Assembly (NCBI GenBank): GCA_014381985.1
Contig: JACNKP010000033.1
Span: 94,318-158,317 of the forward strand
Length of the DNA stretch: 64,000 nucleotides
Direction: 5' to 3'
From: SAR92 clade bacterium
GTDB lineage: Bacteria; Pseudomonadota; Gammaproteobacteria; Pseudomonadales; Porticoccaceae
This document shows, in pieces, positions 24,925 through 35,187 of the stretch (positions within the stretch are counted from its first letter, which is position 1; every line of letters starts with the position of its first letter). A program made the position numbers and the translations under genes. Under the pieces are notes generated by a model. It ran no database searches, was not told where the DNA came from, and was given only the letters and a program-made list of their open reading frames with translations.

Positions 24925-25756
24925 CACGCTCAAGGCCGTTGTAGTCGGCATGAGTGGCTATGGCTGTAAATCCCGCAGTAGTAAATAAACTGCGTACTGC
25001 GGTTCCTTGCTGATAACCATGTTCTACCAAAAGATGGCCATTAGGCCTCAAGTACATCGGACTTTGCCCAATCACTATTTTCAAATCATCTAAGCCATCT
25101 TGGCCAGAAACCAGTGCCGTGGTAGGTTCAAAACGCACATCTCCTTCTGACAGATGCGGATCATTAATTTCGATGTAGGGCGGATTGCTAACAATCAAAT
25201 GGTATTGTGCCGCGGCGCCCGACCCCGGCACCTGGCTAAACCAATCACTCTGGTAGATGCTGACATTATCTAGCTGACAATGCTGACGATTAATCTCGGC
25301 TAAATTGACGGCTGCCATCTGAGAATCTACCGCAGTCAGCTGCCAATCAATACGCTCGCTAGCCAATGCCAGAGCTATAGCGCCCGTGCCCGTGCCTAAA
25401 TCAAGAACGCGAGCAGCTTTAGGTGCATCCAACCCTAAGGCTATTTCAACTAACAACTCAGTTTCCGGCCTTGGAATTAAAGTGTCTGCTGAGACTTTTA
25501 AGTCTAATGTCCAAAACCCTTGACGGCCAATAATGAAGGCAACGGGCTCGCCTTTCAGCCGCCGTGAAAAAAGGGTTTCGAACTGTTTGATCTGGGCAGT
25601 TTCGAGTTGATGGTCAGGCCAAGTTTTAAGCCATGTTCGATCAACATCCAACGTAAAACAAAGCAATAATTCAGTATCCAACAGAGCGGTGTCACTCATA
25701 CTTTGTAATTGGTCGCTGTACTGTAAAAGTTCAGTAACAGATTTTATAAGATACAT
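24893..25756 (-). CDS. prmC: Release factor glutamine methyltransferase PrmC
   Basis: Methylates the glutamine of the GGQ motif in release factors. It has 287 residues. The N-terminal helical domain is followed by the SAM fold VLDLGTGTGAIALALASE and the substrate-binding SNPPYIE motif with the conserved FEPTTALVSGQDGL. It starts 10 bp after the prfA stop, giving the standard hemA-prfA-prmC order. Confidence 0.96.
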   Translation of the reverse strand: MYLIKSVTELLQYSDQLQSMSDTALLDTELLLCFTLDVDRTWLKTWPDHQLETAQIKQFETLFSRRLKGEPVAFIIGRQGFWTLDLKVSADTLIPRPETELLVEIALGLDAPKAARVLDLGTGTGAIALALASERIDWQLTAVDSQMAAVNLAEINRQHCQLDNVSIYQSDWFSQVPGSGAAAQYHLIVSNPPYIEINDPHLSEGDVRFEPTTALVSGQDGLDDLKIVIGQSPMYLRPNGHLLVEHGYQQGTAVRSLFTTAGFTAIATHADYNGLERVTLGRFPETA

Positions 25757-25766
25757 TGATCCACCA

Positions 25767-26849
25767 TTACTGGGCCAATTGGGCTAACTGCTCTGCCTGA
25801 AATTCATTAACCAGAGGCTCGATAATCTCGATAAGAGAGCCTTCCATGATCTCATTTAGCTTATATAAAGTAAGGTTTATACGATGGTCCGTAACTCGAC
25901 CTTGAGGGAAGTTATAGGTTCGAATTCTCTCTGACCGATCACCACTGCCGACCAAGTTTTTACGCTGATCTGACTGTTCTTGAGCAGTCGCATTATCTTG
26001 TGCTGCGGTTAACCGAGCTTGCAGTACTGCCATCGCTTTTGCTCGATTTTTATGTTGTGAACGCTCATCCTGGCACTCAACTACCAACCCAGTTGGTAAG
26101 TGGGTTAAGCGGATGGCTGAGTCGGTTTTGTTAACATGCTGGCCACCAGAGCCAGAGGCTCGAAAAGTATCAACACGCAGGTCACCTTTGTTGATCTCAA
26201 TAGCATCTTTCTCATCTGCTTCCGCCATAATCGCTACGGTACAGGCTGAGGTATGGATTCGACCCTGGGACTCTGTGTCTGGCACTCGCTGCACACGATG
26301 GGCTCCAGATTCAAACTTGAGCTTTGAGTAAACGCCCTGACCCACGACTCTTACAATAATTTCTTTATAACCACCATGGTCGCCCTGATTCTCACTGATC
26401 AGCTCAACCTTCCAGCGATTGGATTCTGCGAACTTGCTATACATGCGAAATAAATCGCCAGAAAAAATAGCCGCCTCATCACCACCGGTGCCGGCTCTGA
26501 TTTCCAAAAAGACATTTTTACCGTCGTTGGGGTCCTTAGGTAATAACAGACGCTGTAAATCAAGCTCTATCAAGTCCAATTGCGTTTGTCCTTCACGCAC
26601 TTCTTCGTTCGCCATCTCTCGAATATCAGGGTCGGCATCTTTAAAAAAGTTCTTGGCCTCGTTGATGTCAGACAGAACCTGCTGAAAACTGAGGTAGGCT
26701 TTTACCACAGGTTCAAGCTCAGCATATTCTTTAGACAGTTCTCGATACTTGTCCTGATTTGCAATAGTTTCAGCATCGCTTAACAGCGCACCAACTTCTT
26801 CATGCCGCTCAGCAAGCAGATCTAGCTTACCTAAAATTGATGCTTTCAT
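25767..26849 (-). CDS. prfA: Peptide chain release factor 1
   Basis: Recognises UAA and UAG stop codons. It has 360 residues, as in E. coli. The peptidyl-tRNA hydrolysis loop is [20 protein letters not shown] with GGQ, the substrate of PrmC encoded next to it. [13 protein letters not shown] and [20 protein letters not shown] are also typical. The anticodon-like tripeptide lies in the [14 protein letters not shown] region. It starts 53 bp downstream of hemA. Confidence 0.97.
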   Translation of the reverse strand: MKASILGKLDLLAERHEEVGALLSDAETIANQDKYRELSKEYAELEPVVKAYLSFQQVLSDINEAKNFFKDADPDIREMANEEVREGQTQLDLIELDLQRLLLPKDPNDGKNVFLEIRAGTGGDEAAIFSGDLFRMYSKFAESNRWKVELISENQGDHGGYKEIIVRVVGQGVYSKLKFESGAHRVQRVPDTESQGRIHTSACTVAIMAEADEKDAIEINKGDLRVDTFRASGSGGQHVNKTDSAIRLTHLPTGLVVECQDERSQHKNRAKAMAVLQARLTAAQDNATAQEQSDQRKNLVGSGDRSERIRTYNFPQGRVTDHRINLTLYKLNEIMEGSLIEIIEPLVNEFQAEQLAQLAQ

Positions 26850-26902
26850 TCAGTTTTAAAGCCTAGTTTATGATTAATTGGTTGAACGTCGATGATGACG
26901 TC

Positions 26903-28162
26903 TCAATGTTTCTTCTTGTTTAAATCAAACAGTTCATTGGTCGCATGAATGGCATCTTCACGACCCTCCTCACCCGCCTGCGTAAGTCTCTTAGTGGGCT
27001 TATGCAGTAACTTATTGGTCAAATTACGCGCCAGCGTATTAATCACGTCCACTGAATCCTGCCCTCGTTTCAGTGAGGCAAGTGCTCTTTCGACCTCCTC
27101 ATCACGAATAGTTTCGACACTGCTACGAAAGGCTCGGATCGTATCCACTGCAGCCAATGCGCGATTCTGCCTAGACCAACTTTCCACCTCTTCGTCAATA
27201 ATCTGCTGAGCCATATCGGCAGCAGAACTTCTGGCACGAATATTATCTTGAACAACCTCTTCCAAATCATCCACCGTATAAAGGTAAACATCTGAAAGCT
27301 CTTCGACTTCAGGCTCTATGTCTCTTGGCACCGCTATATCAACTAGAAACATCGGTTTATGTTTGCGTTTTTTAAGGGCCGACTCCACCGCGCCTTTGCC
27401 CAGTATAGGTAGCTGGCTAGCGGTGGAAGAAATAATAATATCGGCGTTGGGTAAAAAGTCATGAATGTCAGACAACAAAATAACGTCGGCGGAATAATCT
27501 TCGCCCAGTTGTTGGGCTCGACTTAACGTCCTATTAGCCACCGTTATACGCCCAATATTCTTTTCTTTAAGGTGTTTTGCAACAAGATCGATGGTTTCTC
27601 CGGCACCGATCAGCAACGCATGGGCATCACTTAGGTTACTAAATATTTGCGCGGCCAAACTGACCGAGGCATAAGCGACAGAAACAGGGTTCTTCCCAAT
27701 GGCAGTTTCAGATCGCACTCGTTTGGCCGCTAAAAAAGATTGCTGAAAGGCCTGATTAAGTGATGTCGATACGGTTCCCGCTTCACGCCCTACGGCATAA
27801 GCCGATTTTATCTGCCCAAATATTTGCGGTTCACCCATCACAAGCGAGTCCAGCCCGCTAGCGACACGCATCATATGGCTGATGGCCTGGTTACCTCTAT
27901 GACAGTAATAGCAATCTTGCAGTTGATTTAACTCAACACCCTTTGTGACCGCCAGCCAATCCAGTAACTGCTCATCGCTGCAATCGCCTTGAAGATAAAT
28001 CTCAGTGCGATTACAGGTCGATAAAAGTGCTATTTCCTGAACGGCTAATATAGAACGAGCATCTTGCAAGGACGAAACCACTATTTCAGGGGCGAACGCA
28101 ATCCGACCGCGGAGGTCCACAGATGCCGATTTATGATTGATACCGAAAGCCAAAATGCCCAT
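26903..28162 (-). CDS. hemA: Glutamyl-tRNA reductase HemA
   Basis: Reduces glutamyl-tRNA to glutamate-1-semialdehyde, the first step of C5 haem synthesis. From the ATG at 28162 (MGILAFGINHKSASVDLR) it has 419 residues, matching the usual start. The catalytic cysteine lies in STCNRTEIY; SGLDSLVMGEPQIFGQ and LLIGAGETIDLVAKHL (NADPH site) follow. An upstream in-frame ATG at 28216 would add a basic 18-residue leader, KPYACKKKERF, which the family does not have. Neither start has a strong Shine-Dalgarno. Confidence 0.95.
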   Translation of the reverse strand: MGILAFGINHKSASVDLRGRIAFAPEIVVSSLQDARSILAVQEIALLSTCNRTEIYLQGDCSDEQLLDWLAVTKGVELNQLQDCYYCHRGNQAISHMMRVASGLDSLVMGEPQIFGQIKSAYAVGREAGTVSTSLNQAFQQSFLAAKRVRSETAIGKNPVSVAYASVSLAAQIFSNLSDAHALLIGAGETIDLVAKHLKEKNIGRITVANRTLSRAQQLGEDYSADVILLSDIHDFLPNADIIISSTASQLPILGKGAVESALKKRKHKPMFLVDIAVPRDIEPEVEELSDVYLYTVDDLEEVVQDNIRARSSAADMAQQIIDEEVESWSRQNRALAAVDTIRAFRSSVETIRDEEVERALASLKRGQDSVDVINTLARNLTNKLLHKPTKRLTQAGEEGREDAIHATNELFDLNKKKH

Positions 28163-28358
28163 AGCAGTCAGAAAACGTTCCTTTTTTTTGCACGCGTAAG
28201 GCTTGTTAACAGCCATTATCGTTGCGAGATGCTAATTTTACACGACTATTTCGTTGGATAGGAATTTATAGGCCAATGTTTTATCAACAATAGACTAAAT
28301 TAAAGAAACTTTGGCACTAGCAATTGTCTTAGACGCTGTTATCTACGAGAATAGCAGC

Positions 28359-30104
28359 ATGAATAACTTATCTAGAGTCACCTTACTACTGCTATCCTTT
28401 GGAATCGCAAGCTGCGTTGCAACGACCCAGGCCATCGACGACACCTTAAAGACTGTTAGTGTGGAGTCGAATGAAATCCATCCTGAACCCATCGAGCAAC
28501 AGATCAAGCCTATTGCCATTGATACTCTTTACGACCTCCTAGTCGGCGATGTTGCTCTAGGCCGCAATCAATTTAACATAGCACTTGATAATTATAGCCG
28601 TCAGGCACGACTAACCGCTGACAAAGAGGTCATTGCGCTAGCCCATCGAATTGCCGAATATGTACGTGACCAAACTGTCCAGATGGAGATGGCTCTTCTA
28701 TGGGTAGACACTTCTTCGGATGACCCTGAGGCGCATAAGGCTGCTCTTCAAGCTTATCTAAACCAAGGTGATGCGCAGACTGCACTCACGCATGCTAGCT
28801 GGCTCTATCAATATCACAATGATCTAGATTCCTTACTATTAGTGACGACCACCACCTTTGACTCACCGAGCCAAATAGCTAGCCTGATTGATTCCGTGAA
28901 AAAGTTACCTTTTAGCCGGGAAAAACAATCTTTCACTCACCTTTTAACCGCTGTACTTGAGCAGAAACTCGGCCAACTCAAGGAAGCAGAGCGCGATGCT
29001 AGGGCATTTTTAGCCGCAGTGCCCGCCGATCAACGCGGACTGCTGTTGCTGTCTCAACTACTACATCAACAGAACCGTAGCGATGAAAGCATCGAGTTAC
29101 TAATCAATGCACTAAAAGATAAACCCAACAATAGGCCGCTCCGTCTTCAATATGCACGCTTTTTGGCTACCAATACACCCAAAAAAGCTATCGCACAATT
29201 TGAAATCTTGCGCGATGACAATCCGAAAGATCAAGAAGTAAACTTTCTACTCGCATTAATGCAGCTTAGCCACGGTGACATTACAGATGCTGAAAACTTA
29301 TTTGAACAAGCATCTGCCAAGCCAAGTTTACGTTCCGATGCGCAATATCATTTGGGAGCCATCTCTGAGCAAAAAGGCGATATATCTGGCGCAATGAGTC
29401 GTTACACTCAGGTTCGCTTTGGTCGCAACTACATTGCTGCGGCATCGCGTTTGAGTGCTCTGCTGGCTAAACATCGAAGTATGAGCCAAGCACAGCAGTA
29501 CCTGCAACGCATGCGTTCGAGCCAACCCACACAGGCGGTGATACTTTTCCAAGTCGAATCCAACTTGCTTCTCAACGCTCAAAAACCATCTCAAGCGTTA
29601 GTGGTTCTATCCTCAGGGCTGGATTATTTCCCTAATGATCCGCAACTGCTTTATGCGCGCTCGATGGTCGCTGAGCAACAGGATGATTTTGTTCTAGCCG
29701 AACAGGACTTACGTGCGATATTAGCGCAAGACCAAAACAATGCCACAGTTTTAAACGCCCTAGGTTACACGATGATTTTACATACGGATCGTCGCGAAGA
29801 GGCGTTCGAACTAATCACTAAAGCCTATCAATTAGAGCCTAAGGACCCCTCCATTATTGACAGCATGGGCTGGGCGTTATTTAAATTGGGCAAAACGGAA
29901 CAGGCCCTAGACTTCCTCAAGCAAGCCTTTGAGATAATGCCTGATCCCGAAATTGCTGCTCATTTAGGAGAGGTCCATTGGACTCTAGATAACCGCAAAG
30001 ACGCATCCATAATATGGCAGCAGGGCCTGCAATCGACACCCGATCACAAAGGTATCATTAATACCATGCTACGCCTCAACGTTCCTGAGACGATCGAGCA
30101 ATGA
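28359..30104 (+). CDS. TPR-repeat lipoprotein upstream of lolB
   Basis: A 581-residue protein made mostly of tetratricopeptide repeats, as seen in LNALGYTMILHTDRREEAFE and SIIDSMGWALFKLGKTEQAL. The signal peptide ends in IASC, a lipobox with Cys19, so it is probably anchored in the outer membrane. A TPR protein occupies the same place before lolB in Pseudomonas. Its function is unknown; an assembly or scaffolding role is a guess. ATG 28359 is chosen because the upstream frame begins only with TTG. It overlaps lolB by ATGA. Confidence 0.85.
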   Translation: MNNLSRVTLLLLSFGIASCVATTQAIDDTLKTVSVESNEIHPEPIEQQIKPIAIDTLYDLLVGDVALGRNQFNIALDNYSRQARLTADKEVIALAHRIAEYVRDQTVQMEMALLWVDTSSDDPEAHKAALQAYLNQGDAQTALTHASWLYQYHNDLDSLLLVTTTTFDSPSQIASLIDSVKKLPFSREKQSFTHLLTAVLEQKLGQLKEAERDARAFLAAVPADQRGLLLLSQLLHQQNRSDESIELLINALKDKPNNRPLRLQYARFLATNTPKKAIAQFEILRDDNPKDQEVNFLLALMQLSHGDITDAENLFEQASAKPSLRSDAQYHLGAISEQKGDISGAMSRYTQVRFGRNYIAAASRLSALLAKHRSMSQAQQYLQRMRSSQPTQAVILFQVESNLLLNAQKPSQALVVLSSGLDYFPNDPQLLYARSMVAEQQDDFVLAEQDLRAILAQDQNNATVLNALGYTMILHTDRREEAFELITKAYQLEPKDPSIIDSMGWALFKLGKTEQALDFLKQAFEIMPDPEIAAHLGEVHWTLDNRKDASIIWQQGLQSTPDHKGIINTMLRLNVPETIEQ

Positions 30105-30715
30105 ACTCATTCTTGAGTTCGAGTCGTTGGCTAGGGCCAGGATTTTGTATTTTATTATTTGTCAGTGGCTGCTCCACTATCCCAAATAGTGATTCAACCA
30201 GACAGACATGGCAAGAACACCAACTGAAAGCCCAGGAAATAGTAAACTGGCACATTAAAGGTAAGTTAGGATTTAAGTCTTCTAATCAAGGAGGCAGTGC
30301 CAATATCGATTGGCTACAACGCGAAGAGCAATATCAAATCTCCATGAGCGGCCCCTTTGCCGCTGGTCGTGCGACTATTAAAGGTGATAAACGGATCGCC
30401 CATATGCAGCGCGGAAAACAACACTATAGTGACACTCCGCAGGGCCTCGCTTTGCAACTAACCGGTCTCTCACTACCGGTGAATGATCTTGTTTGGTGGG
30501 CTAAGGGAATACCCTCACCGCATCAGGCTTTAATTAATAATTTAAACCTTACACCAAATGGTGTTGCAACGAAGTTCGAGCAAAATGGTTGGCAACTTAT
30601 TTTTTCCAGATACCAAGTTACCAGTCAAGGCAACCTGCCTAGAAAAATAATCGGTCAACGAGGGCAGCAAAGCTTTACACTAGTCATATCAAGCTGGCGT
30701 TTTCCAAGTAACTAA
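30101..30715 (+). CDS. lolB: Outer-membrane lipoprotein receptor LolB
   Basis: Takes lipoproteins from LolA and inserts them in the outer membrane. The signal peptide ends VSGC with lipidation Cys24. WHIKGKLGFKS, the conserved WLQREEQYQISMSGPFAAG and WWAKGIPSPH follow the family pattern. It has 204 residues. The start codon overlaps the TPR gene stop by 4 bp. Confidence 0.95.
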   Translation: MNSFLSSSRWLGPGFCILLFVSGCSTIPNSDSTRQTWQEHQLKAQEIVNWHIKGKLGFKSSNQGGSANIDWLQREEQYQISMSGPFAAGRATIKGDKRIAHMQRGKQHYSDTPQGLALQLTGLSLPVNDLVWWAKGIPSPHQALINNLNLTPNGVATKFEQNGWQLIFSRYQVTSQGNLPRKIIGQRGQQSFTLVISSWRFPSN

Positions 30716-30746
30716 CACAAGAGCCAAGATAATTACCGTGAAAACC

Positions 30747-31613
30747 ATGTCGACTCTGACCTTACCTTCACCGGCAAAAATCAATTTGTTTTTGCGAATC
30801 ACCAGCCAGCGCCCAGACGGCTATCATAATCTTCAAACGCTATTTCAGCTACTGGATTTCGGAGACACTCTGAGTTTTACCTCTAATTCATTGGAGGAAA
30901 TTGCGATCGACTCAGAAATAGACGGTATTGCTACAAAAGATAATTTAATTTTTCGTGCTGCACTTATATTGCAACAGCATGTCGGCATCAAGCACGGCTG
31001 TACTATTGCGCTCAACAAAAAACTGCCCATGGGTGCAGGTTTAGGCGGCGGCAGTAGCAACGCAGCAACTACGCTCGTTGGCTTAAATTCCCTTTGGCAA
31101 TGCGGTGTTCCCTTGATTGAGCTAGCAAAATTAGGACGTAAATTGGGCGCTGATGTCCCCGTTTTTGTTCTCGGTGAAAGCGCCTTTGGCGAAGGAATTG
31201 GCGATCAATTAACGCCAACAAAACTGCCTAAGCGTTGGTTTTTAGTGGTAACTCCCGATTGTCATGTCCCAACCGCTGAAATTTTTTCAAATCCTCAATT
31301 GACAAGGAACTCTTCACCGATCAAAATACGCGCCCTCGCAGGGGAGCAGTACAGGAATGACTGCCAAAGTGTGGTTTTAGAACTCTATCCAGCAGTTAAA
31401 CAAGTGCTAAAATGGATGGAAAACTTTGCTACCCCTTTGATGACAGGAACTGGTGCTAGCGTATTTTGTAGCTTTGACAACCAACTAGAGGCCGAAGAGG
31501 CCCTTGGTCAGGTACCAAAGCAATGGAAGGCATTTACAGCCCAGGGGGTAAATCACTCTCCACTGCATCAACAAATGAGGAAGCTTTTTACTGGGGCGTG
31601 GCCAAGCGGTTAA
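30747..31613 (+). CDS. ispE: 4-diphosphocytidyl-2-C-methyl-D-erythritol kinase IspE
   Basis: GHMP kinase of the MEP isoprenoid pathway. [20 protein letters not shown] begins the protein, and [20 protein letters not shown] is the ATP-binding glycine-rich motif. The ATG at 30747 matches the usual start; a GTG lies 9 nt upstream. After the normal C-terminal GVNHSPLH the frame runs on about 14 residues and ends at a TAA (31611-31613) that lies in the D-loop of tRNA-Gln, so the last 22 bp overlap the tRNA gene. Confidence 0.93.
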   Translation: MSTLTLPSPAKINLFLRITSQRPDGYHNLQTLFQLLDFGDTLSFTSNSLEEIAIDSEIDGIATKDNLIFRAALILQQHVGIKHGCTIALNKKLPMGAGLGGGSSNAATTLVGLNSLWQCGVPLIELAKLGRKLGADVPVFVLGESAFGEGIGDQLTPTKLPKRWFLVVTPDCHVPTAEIFSNPQLTRNSSPIKIRALAGEQYRNDCQSVVLELYPAVKQVLKWMENFATPLMTGTGASVFCSFDNQLEAEEALGQVPKQWKAFTAQGVNHSPLHQQMRKLFTGAWPSG

Positions 31614-31666
31614 GGCAACGGGTTTTGATCCCGTCATCGGAGGTTCGATCCCTCCCGCCCCAGCCA
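31592..31666 (+). tRNA. tRNA-Gln (anticodon UUG)
   Basis: 75 nt including an encoded CCA. The acceptor TGGGGCG pairs with CGCCCCA, the anticodon stem ACGGG/CCCGT holds loop TTTTGAT with anticodon TTG, and the T arm is GGAGG TTCGATC CCTCC. It lies between ispE and prs, as in Pseudomonas, but here the ispE reading frame ends inside it. Confidence 0.97.
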
Positions 31667-31699
31667 TTTTCAACTATCACGAGCAATAGGAATACTGAC

Positions 31700-32641
31700 G
31701 TGGCTAGATTAATGGTGTTTACCGGAAACGCAAATCCGGACTTAGGAAATGAAATTGCCCGATCGCTGGGAGTGACTCCAAGTAATGCACTAGTGGGGCT
31801 CTTCTCAGACGGGGAAATCAATATTGAAATTCGCGAGAATGTTCGCGGGCATGATGTATTTATTGTGCAACCTATCTGTGCGCCTACCAACAGGAATCTG
31901 ATGGAATTGGTGCTTATGATTGATGCTCTGCGACGTGCGTCAGCAGGACGAATCACAGCTGTAGTACCCTACTTCGGTTATGCTCGTCAAGATCGTCGGG
32001 TAAGATCAGTGCGAGTTCCTATTAGCGCTAAGGTAGTGGCTGACATGCTTTCAAACGCAGGTGTAGATCACGTCCTCACTGTAGATCTGCATGCTGAGCA
32101 AATACAAGGGTTCTTTAACTGTACCGTCGATAATATCTATGGTGCTCCAGTTCTGCTGGACCATATTGAACGTCAAAACCATAAAAATTTACAGGTTGTA
32201 TCACCTGATATTGGCGGTGTTGTTCGAGCTCGCGCTGTCGCTAAACAATTAGGATGCGACTTAGCCATTATTGATAAACGACGTCCTTCAGCCAATGAAA
32301 GTGAAGTGATGAACCTCATCGGTGAGGTTGCTGACCGTACCTGTGTGCTGGTTGATGATATGGTCGATACTGCGGGCACGCTATGTAAAGCAGCCCAAGC
32401 ACTTAAAGAGAAAGGGGCGAGTAAAGTCGTAGCCTATGCAACACATGCCGTATTATCAGGTGCTGCAATTGATAACATTACAAATTCAGAACTAGACGAA
32501 TTAATTGTCACTAATAGTGTTCCTCTCAGCGAGGAAGCCAAACAGTGCAGTAAAATTAAAGTTCTTGCTATAGGTCCGCTGCTCGCTGAGTCGATACGTC
32601 GCATTAGTAATAAAGAATCTATCAGTGCCATGTTTTTATAA
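31700..32641 (+). CDS. prs: Ribose-phosphate pyrophosphokinase Prs
   Basis: Makes PRPP from ribose-5-phosphate and ATP. It has 313 residues from the GTG at 31700, which has AGGA 8 nt upstream. Motifs: [28 protein letters not shown] (ATP/flexible loop), [13 protein letters not shown] and the PRPP-binding [17 protein letters not shown]. The open frame extends upstream across the tRNA, but that part is not coding. Confidence 0.97.
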   Translation: MARLMVFTGNANPDLGNEIARSLGVTPSNALVGLFSDGEINIEIRENVRGHDVFIVQPICAPTNRNLMELVLMIDALRRASAGRITAVVPYFGYARQDRRVRSVRVPISAKVVADMLSNAGVDHVLTVDLHAEQIQGFFNCTVDNIYGAPVLLDHIERQNHKNLQVVSPDIGGVVRARAVAKQLGCDLAIIDKRRPSANESEVMNLIGEVADRTCVLVDDMVDTAGTLCKAAQALKEKGASKVVAYATHAVLSGAAIDNITNSELDELIVTNSVPLSEEAKQCSKIKVLAIGPLLAESIRRISNKESISAMFL

Positions 32642-32658
32642 CAGGGCTTGATGTAACC

Positions 32659-32677
32659 GCCTCATAAAGAGGCTTTT
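32659..32677 (+). terminator. Possible intrinsic terminator after prs
   Basis: GCCTC (32659-32663) pairs with GAGGC (32669-32673) around a 5-nt loop and is followed by TTTT. A short stem, so termination may be partial; it would uncouple prs from rplY. Confidence 0.5.
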
Positions 32678-32732
32678 AAACTCCATCACAGGTCTGGTCG
32701 CGGTCTGTAATGGCATAACTTTGGAGACTATT

Positions 32733-33410
32733 ATGTCTACTGATTTTACTCTACACGCGAAAGGTCGCGAGGATACAGGGAAAGGTGCGAGCCGCCGCCT
32801 GCGTCGTCTGGCCGGAGAAATACCCGCTATTGTCTATGGCGGAAAGAAAGATCCAGCAATGTTGACCCTGCTACATAAAGATGTGGCTAAGGCCTTGGAA
32901 AACGAAGCCTTTTACTCACACATCGTCACATTGGATATTGATGGCTCATCTGAAGATGTTATTTTAAAAGACGTGCAACGTCATCCTGCTAAGAAGCAAA
33001 TTCTGCATTTGGATTTCTTTCGCGTTAATAAAACAACTAAATTGCATACGAAAGTTCCCCTGCACTTCATCAATGAAGATAGCAGTATTGGTGTTAAAAC
33101 CGGCGGTGGTATTGTTGCGCATACGATGACCGAACTCGACATTATGTGTCTGCCAAAAGATCTACCTGAATATATCGAAGTTGATATGGCAGATATTGAT
33201 CTTGGCCAGATTGTGCACATCTCAGACATTAAGCTACCTAAAGGTGTTGAGAGTGTTGCATTGAGCCACGGTTCTGACCATGATCTGTCAGTTGCTACAA
33301 TTAATAAGCCCAAAGCAGCTCCAGTTGACGAAGATGCTCCGGCAGTTGATGCTGATGCTGATGCTACCGAAGGCAGTGATGATAGTGATGAGGGTACAAG
33401 CGAAGAGTAA
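32733..33410 (+). CDS. rplY: 50S ribosomal protein L25/general stress protein Ctc
   Basis: Long (CTC-type) L25 that binds 5S rRNA. It has 225 residues. The N-terminal L25 domain includes GKGASRRLRRLAGEIPAIVYGG and VILKDVQRHPAK, the TL5-like beta domain follows, and the C-terminus is acidic low complexity (DEDAPAVDADADATEGSDD). ATG 32733 has GGAG 6 nt upstream. rplY-pth-ychF is a conserved trio. Confidence 0.95.
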   Translation: MSTDFTLHAKGREDTGKGASRRLRRLAGEIPAIVYGGKKDPAMLTLLHKDVAKALENEAFYSHIVTLDIDGSSEDVILKDVQRHPAKKQILHLDFFRVNKTTKLHTKVPLHFINEDSSIGVKTGGGIVAHTMTELDIMCLPKDLPEYIEVDMADIDLGQIVHISDIKLPKGVESVALSHGSDHDLSVATINKPKAAPVDEDAPAVDADADATEGSDDSDEGTSEE

Positions 33411-33442
33411 GCTTCCGTCTTGCCCACCATGAGGCCCTGACA

Positions 33443-34027
33443 TTGGATACACCCGTTGAGTTAATTGTAGGACTGGGAAACCCCGGTCCTACCTACGAAC
33501 GAACGCGTCACAATGCTGGGGCCGACTTGGTTCTGGATTTGGCAAAATCACTTAATGTCGAACTCAAAATAGAGTCAAAGTTCTTTGGTGATACAGCTAA
33601 AGTTACCTTGGATGGACAATCTCTAAGACTCCTTATTCCAAGCACTTTCATGAACCGCAGCGGTCAATCAGTGGCGGCACTATCTCGGTTTTATCAGATT
33701 CCTTGTGAACGTATCCTAATCGTCCATGACGAGCTAGACCTACCACCAGGCATTGCTCGGTTTAAAAAAGCTGGCGGGCATGGCGGGCATAATGGATTAC
33801 GAGATACGATCAAGTGTCTTGGAAATAATAGTGACTTTGCTCGCCTTAGAATCGGTATTGGTCACCCCGGAAATGCCAAACAAGTTGCAGACTATGTGTT
33901 AAAAAAGGCCTCTCTTAAGGACCAAGATCTAATCAATAACAGTATGGATGATGCTATTCGCTCTCTACCGCTGGCAGTAACAGGCCAATGGGAAAAAGCC
34001 ATGAATGGTCTTCACTCTGCTGATTAA
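33443..34027 (+). CDS. pth: Peptidyl-tRNA hydrolase Pth
   Basis: Releases peptides from drop-off peptidyl-tRNA. It has 194 residues. [20 protein letters not shown] holds catalytic His23; [20 protein letters not shown] and [11 protein letters not shown] are all present. The start is TTG at 33443 with GAGG 8 nt upstream; no ATG or GTG is in frame before the conserved core. Confidence 0.96.
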   Translation: MDTPVELIVGLGNPGPTYERTRHNAGADLVLDLAKSLNVELKIESKFFGDTAKVTLDGQSLRLLIPSTFMNRSGQSVAALSRFYQIPCERILIVHDELDLPPGIARFKKAGGHGGHNGLRDTIKCLGNNSDFARLRIGIGHPGNAKQVADYVLKKASLKDQDLINNSMDDAIRSLPLAVTGQWEKAMNGLHSAD

Positions 34028-34077
34028 ACAGCACCCGAGTTGCATCGAATACACCAAACAAGCACAAGGATTTTAAT

Positions 34078-35169
34078 ATGGGTTTTAACTGTGGCATTGT
34101 CGGCCTACCCAACGTTGGTAAGTCAACCCTGTTTAACGCGCTAACTAAGGCGGGTATCAGTGCGGAAAATTTTCCCTTTTGCACAATCGAGCCCAATACT
34201 GGCGTGGTTCCCATCCCAGATGCACGGCAAGATAAAATTTCTGTGATCGTTAATCCCGAGCGGGTAGTCCCTACCAGTATGGAATTTGTGGATATTGCTG
34301 GATTAGTTGCCGGAGCATCCAAAGGCGAAGGGCTAGGCAATCAGTTTCTTGCTAATATTCGCGAGACCGATGCTATTGCGCATGTTGTGCGTTGTTTTGA
34401 AGATGAAAATGTCATTCATGTTGAAGGTAAAATCAGCCCACCCGATGATATCGAAGTTATAAATACCGAACTCGCCCTAGCAGACCTTGAGAGTGTCGAA
34501 AAAGCCTTATTAAGAGTAGCCAAAGCAGCTAAAGGAAAGGACAAAGACTCAGTTGCTCTGCAAGAGCTCCTAGAGAGAATTTTGCCACACCTTAACGAAG
34601 CAAAACCACTACGATCTTTCGGCCTCACTGAGGACGAACTAAAGCTGCTTAAGCCCCTAAGTCCGTTGACATTAAAGCCAACCATGTATATTGCTAATGT
34701 TGACGAAGAAGGCTTTGAAAATAATCCTCATCTTGATGCGGTTAGAGTGATCGCTGAACAAGAAGGTGCCGTGGTAGTTCCTATATGCAATAAACTCGAA
34801 GCGGAAATTGGTGAGCTTGAAGATGACGAGCGTGACGAGTTCCTTGCAGAGCTAGGCATGGAAGAACCTGGCCTTAATCGCGTTATCCGGGCTGGATACA
34901 GTCTATTAGGCCTACAAACCTACTTTACCGCAGGTGTTAAAGAAGTGCGTGCTTGGACTATCCCTGTAGGTGCCAGCGCCCCTCAGGCTGCAGGTAAGAT
35001 TCACACGGATTTTGAAAAAGGTTTTATTCGCGCTGAAATCGTTGGCTACGATGACTACATTGCTGGCAACGGTGAACAAGGTGCCAAAGATGCTGGGAAA
35101 TGGCGTCTTGAAGGAAAAGATTATATTGTCAAAGATGGCGATGTGATTCATTTTCGGTTCAATGTTTAG
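34078..35169 (+). CDS. ychF: Ribosome-binding ATPase YchF
   Basis: OBG-family P-loop protein that binds ATP and ribosomes and has been linked to oxidative-stress control. G1 is [14 protein letters not shown]; the G3 region reads [17 protein letters not shown], and the C-terminal TGS domain ends [12 protein letters not shown]. It has 363 residues, as in E. coli. AAGGA lies 8 nt before the ATG. Confidence 0.97.
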   Translation: MGFNCGIVGLPNVGKSTLFNALTKAGISAENFPFCTIEPNTGVVPIPDARQDKISVIVNPERVVPTSMEFVDIAGLVAGASKGEGLGNQFLANIRETDAIAHVVRCFEDENVIHVEGKISPPDDIEVINTELALADLESVEKALLRVAKAAKGKDKDSVALQELLERILPHLNEAKPLRSFGLTEDELKLLKPLSPLTLKPTMYIANVDEEGFENNPHLDAVRVIAEQEGAVVVPICNKLEAEIGELEDDERDEFLAELGMEEPGLNRVIRAGYSLLGLQTYFTAGVKEVRAWTIPVGASAPQAAGKIHTDFEKGFIRAEIVGYDDYIAGNGEQGAKDAGKWRLEGKDYIVKDGDVIHFRFNV

Positions 35170-35187
35170 TTGCACGGCCATCCTTAG

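Noticed and set aside
28163..28216. Eighteen-residue N-terminal extension of HemA
   Set aside because: The family starts at MGILAFGINHK; the extension is Lys-rich and has no ribosome site.
31523..31699. Open frame running upstream of prs across tRNA-Gln
   Set aside because: It covers a structured tRNA, and the GTG at 31700 has a good Shine-Dalgarno and gives the normal Prs N-terminus.
33300..33405. GATGCTGATGCTGATGCT repeats as a tandem-repeat element
   Set aside because: They encode the acidic Ala/Asp tail of ribosomal protein L25, common in this family.
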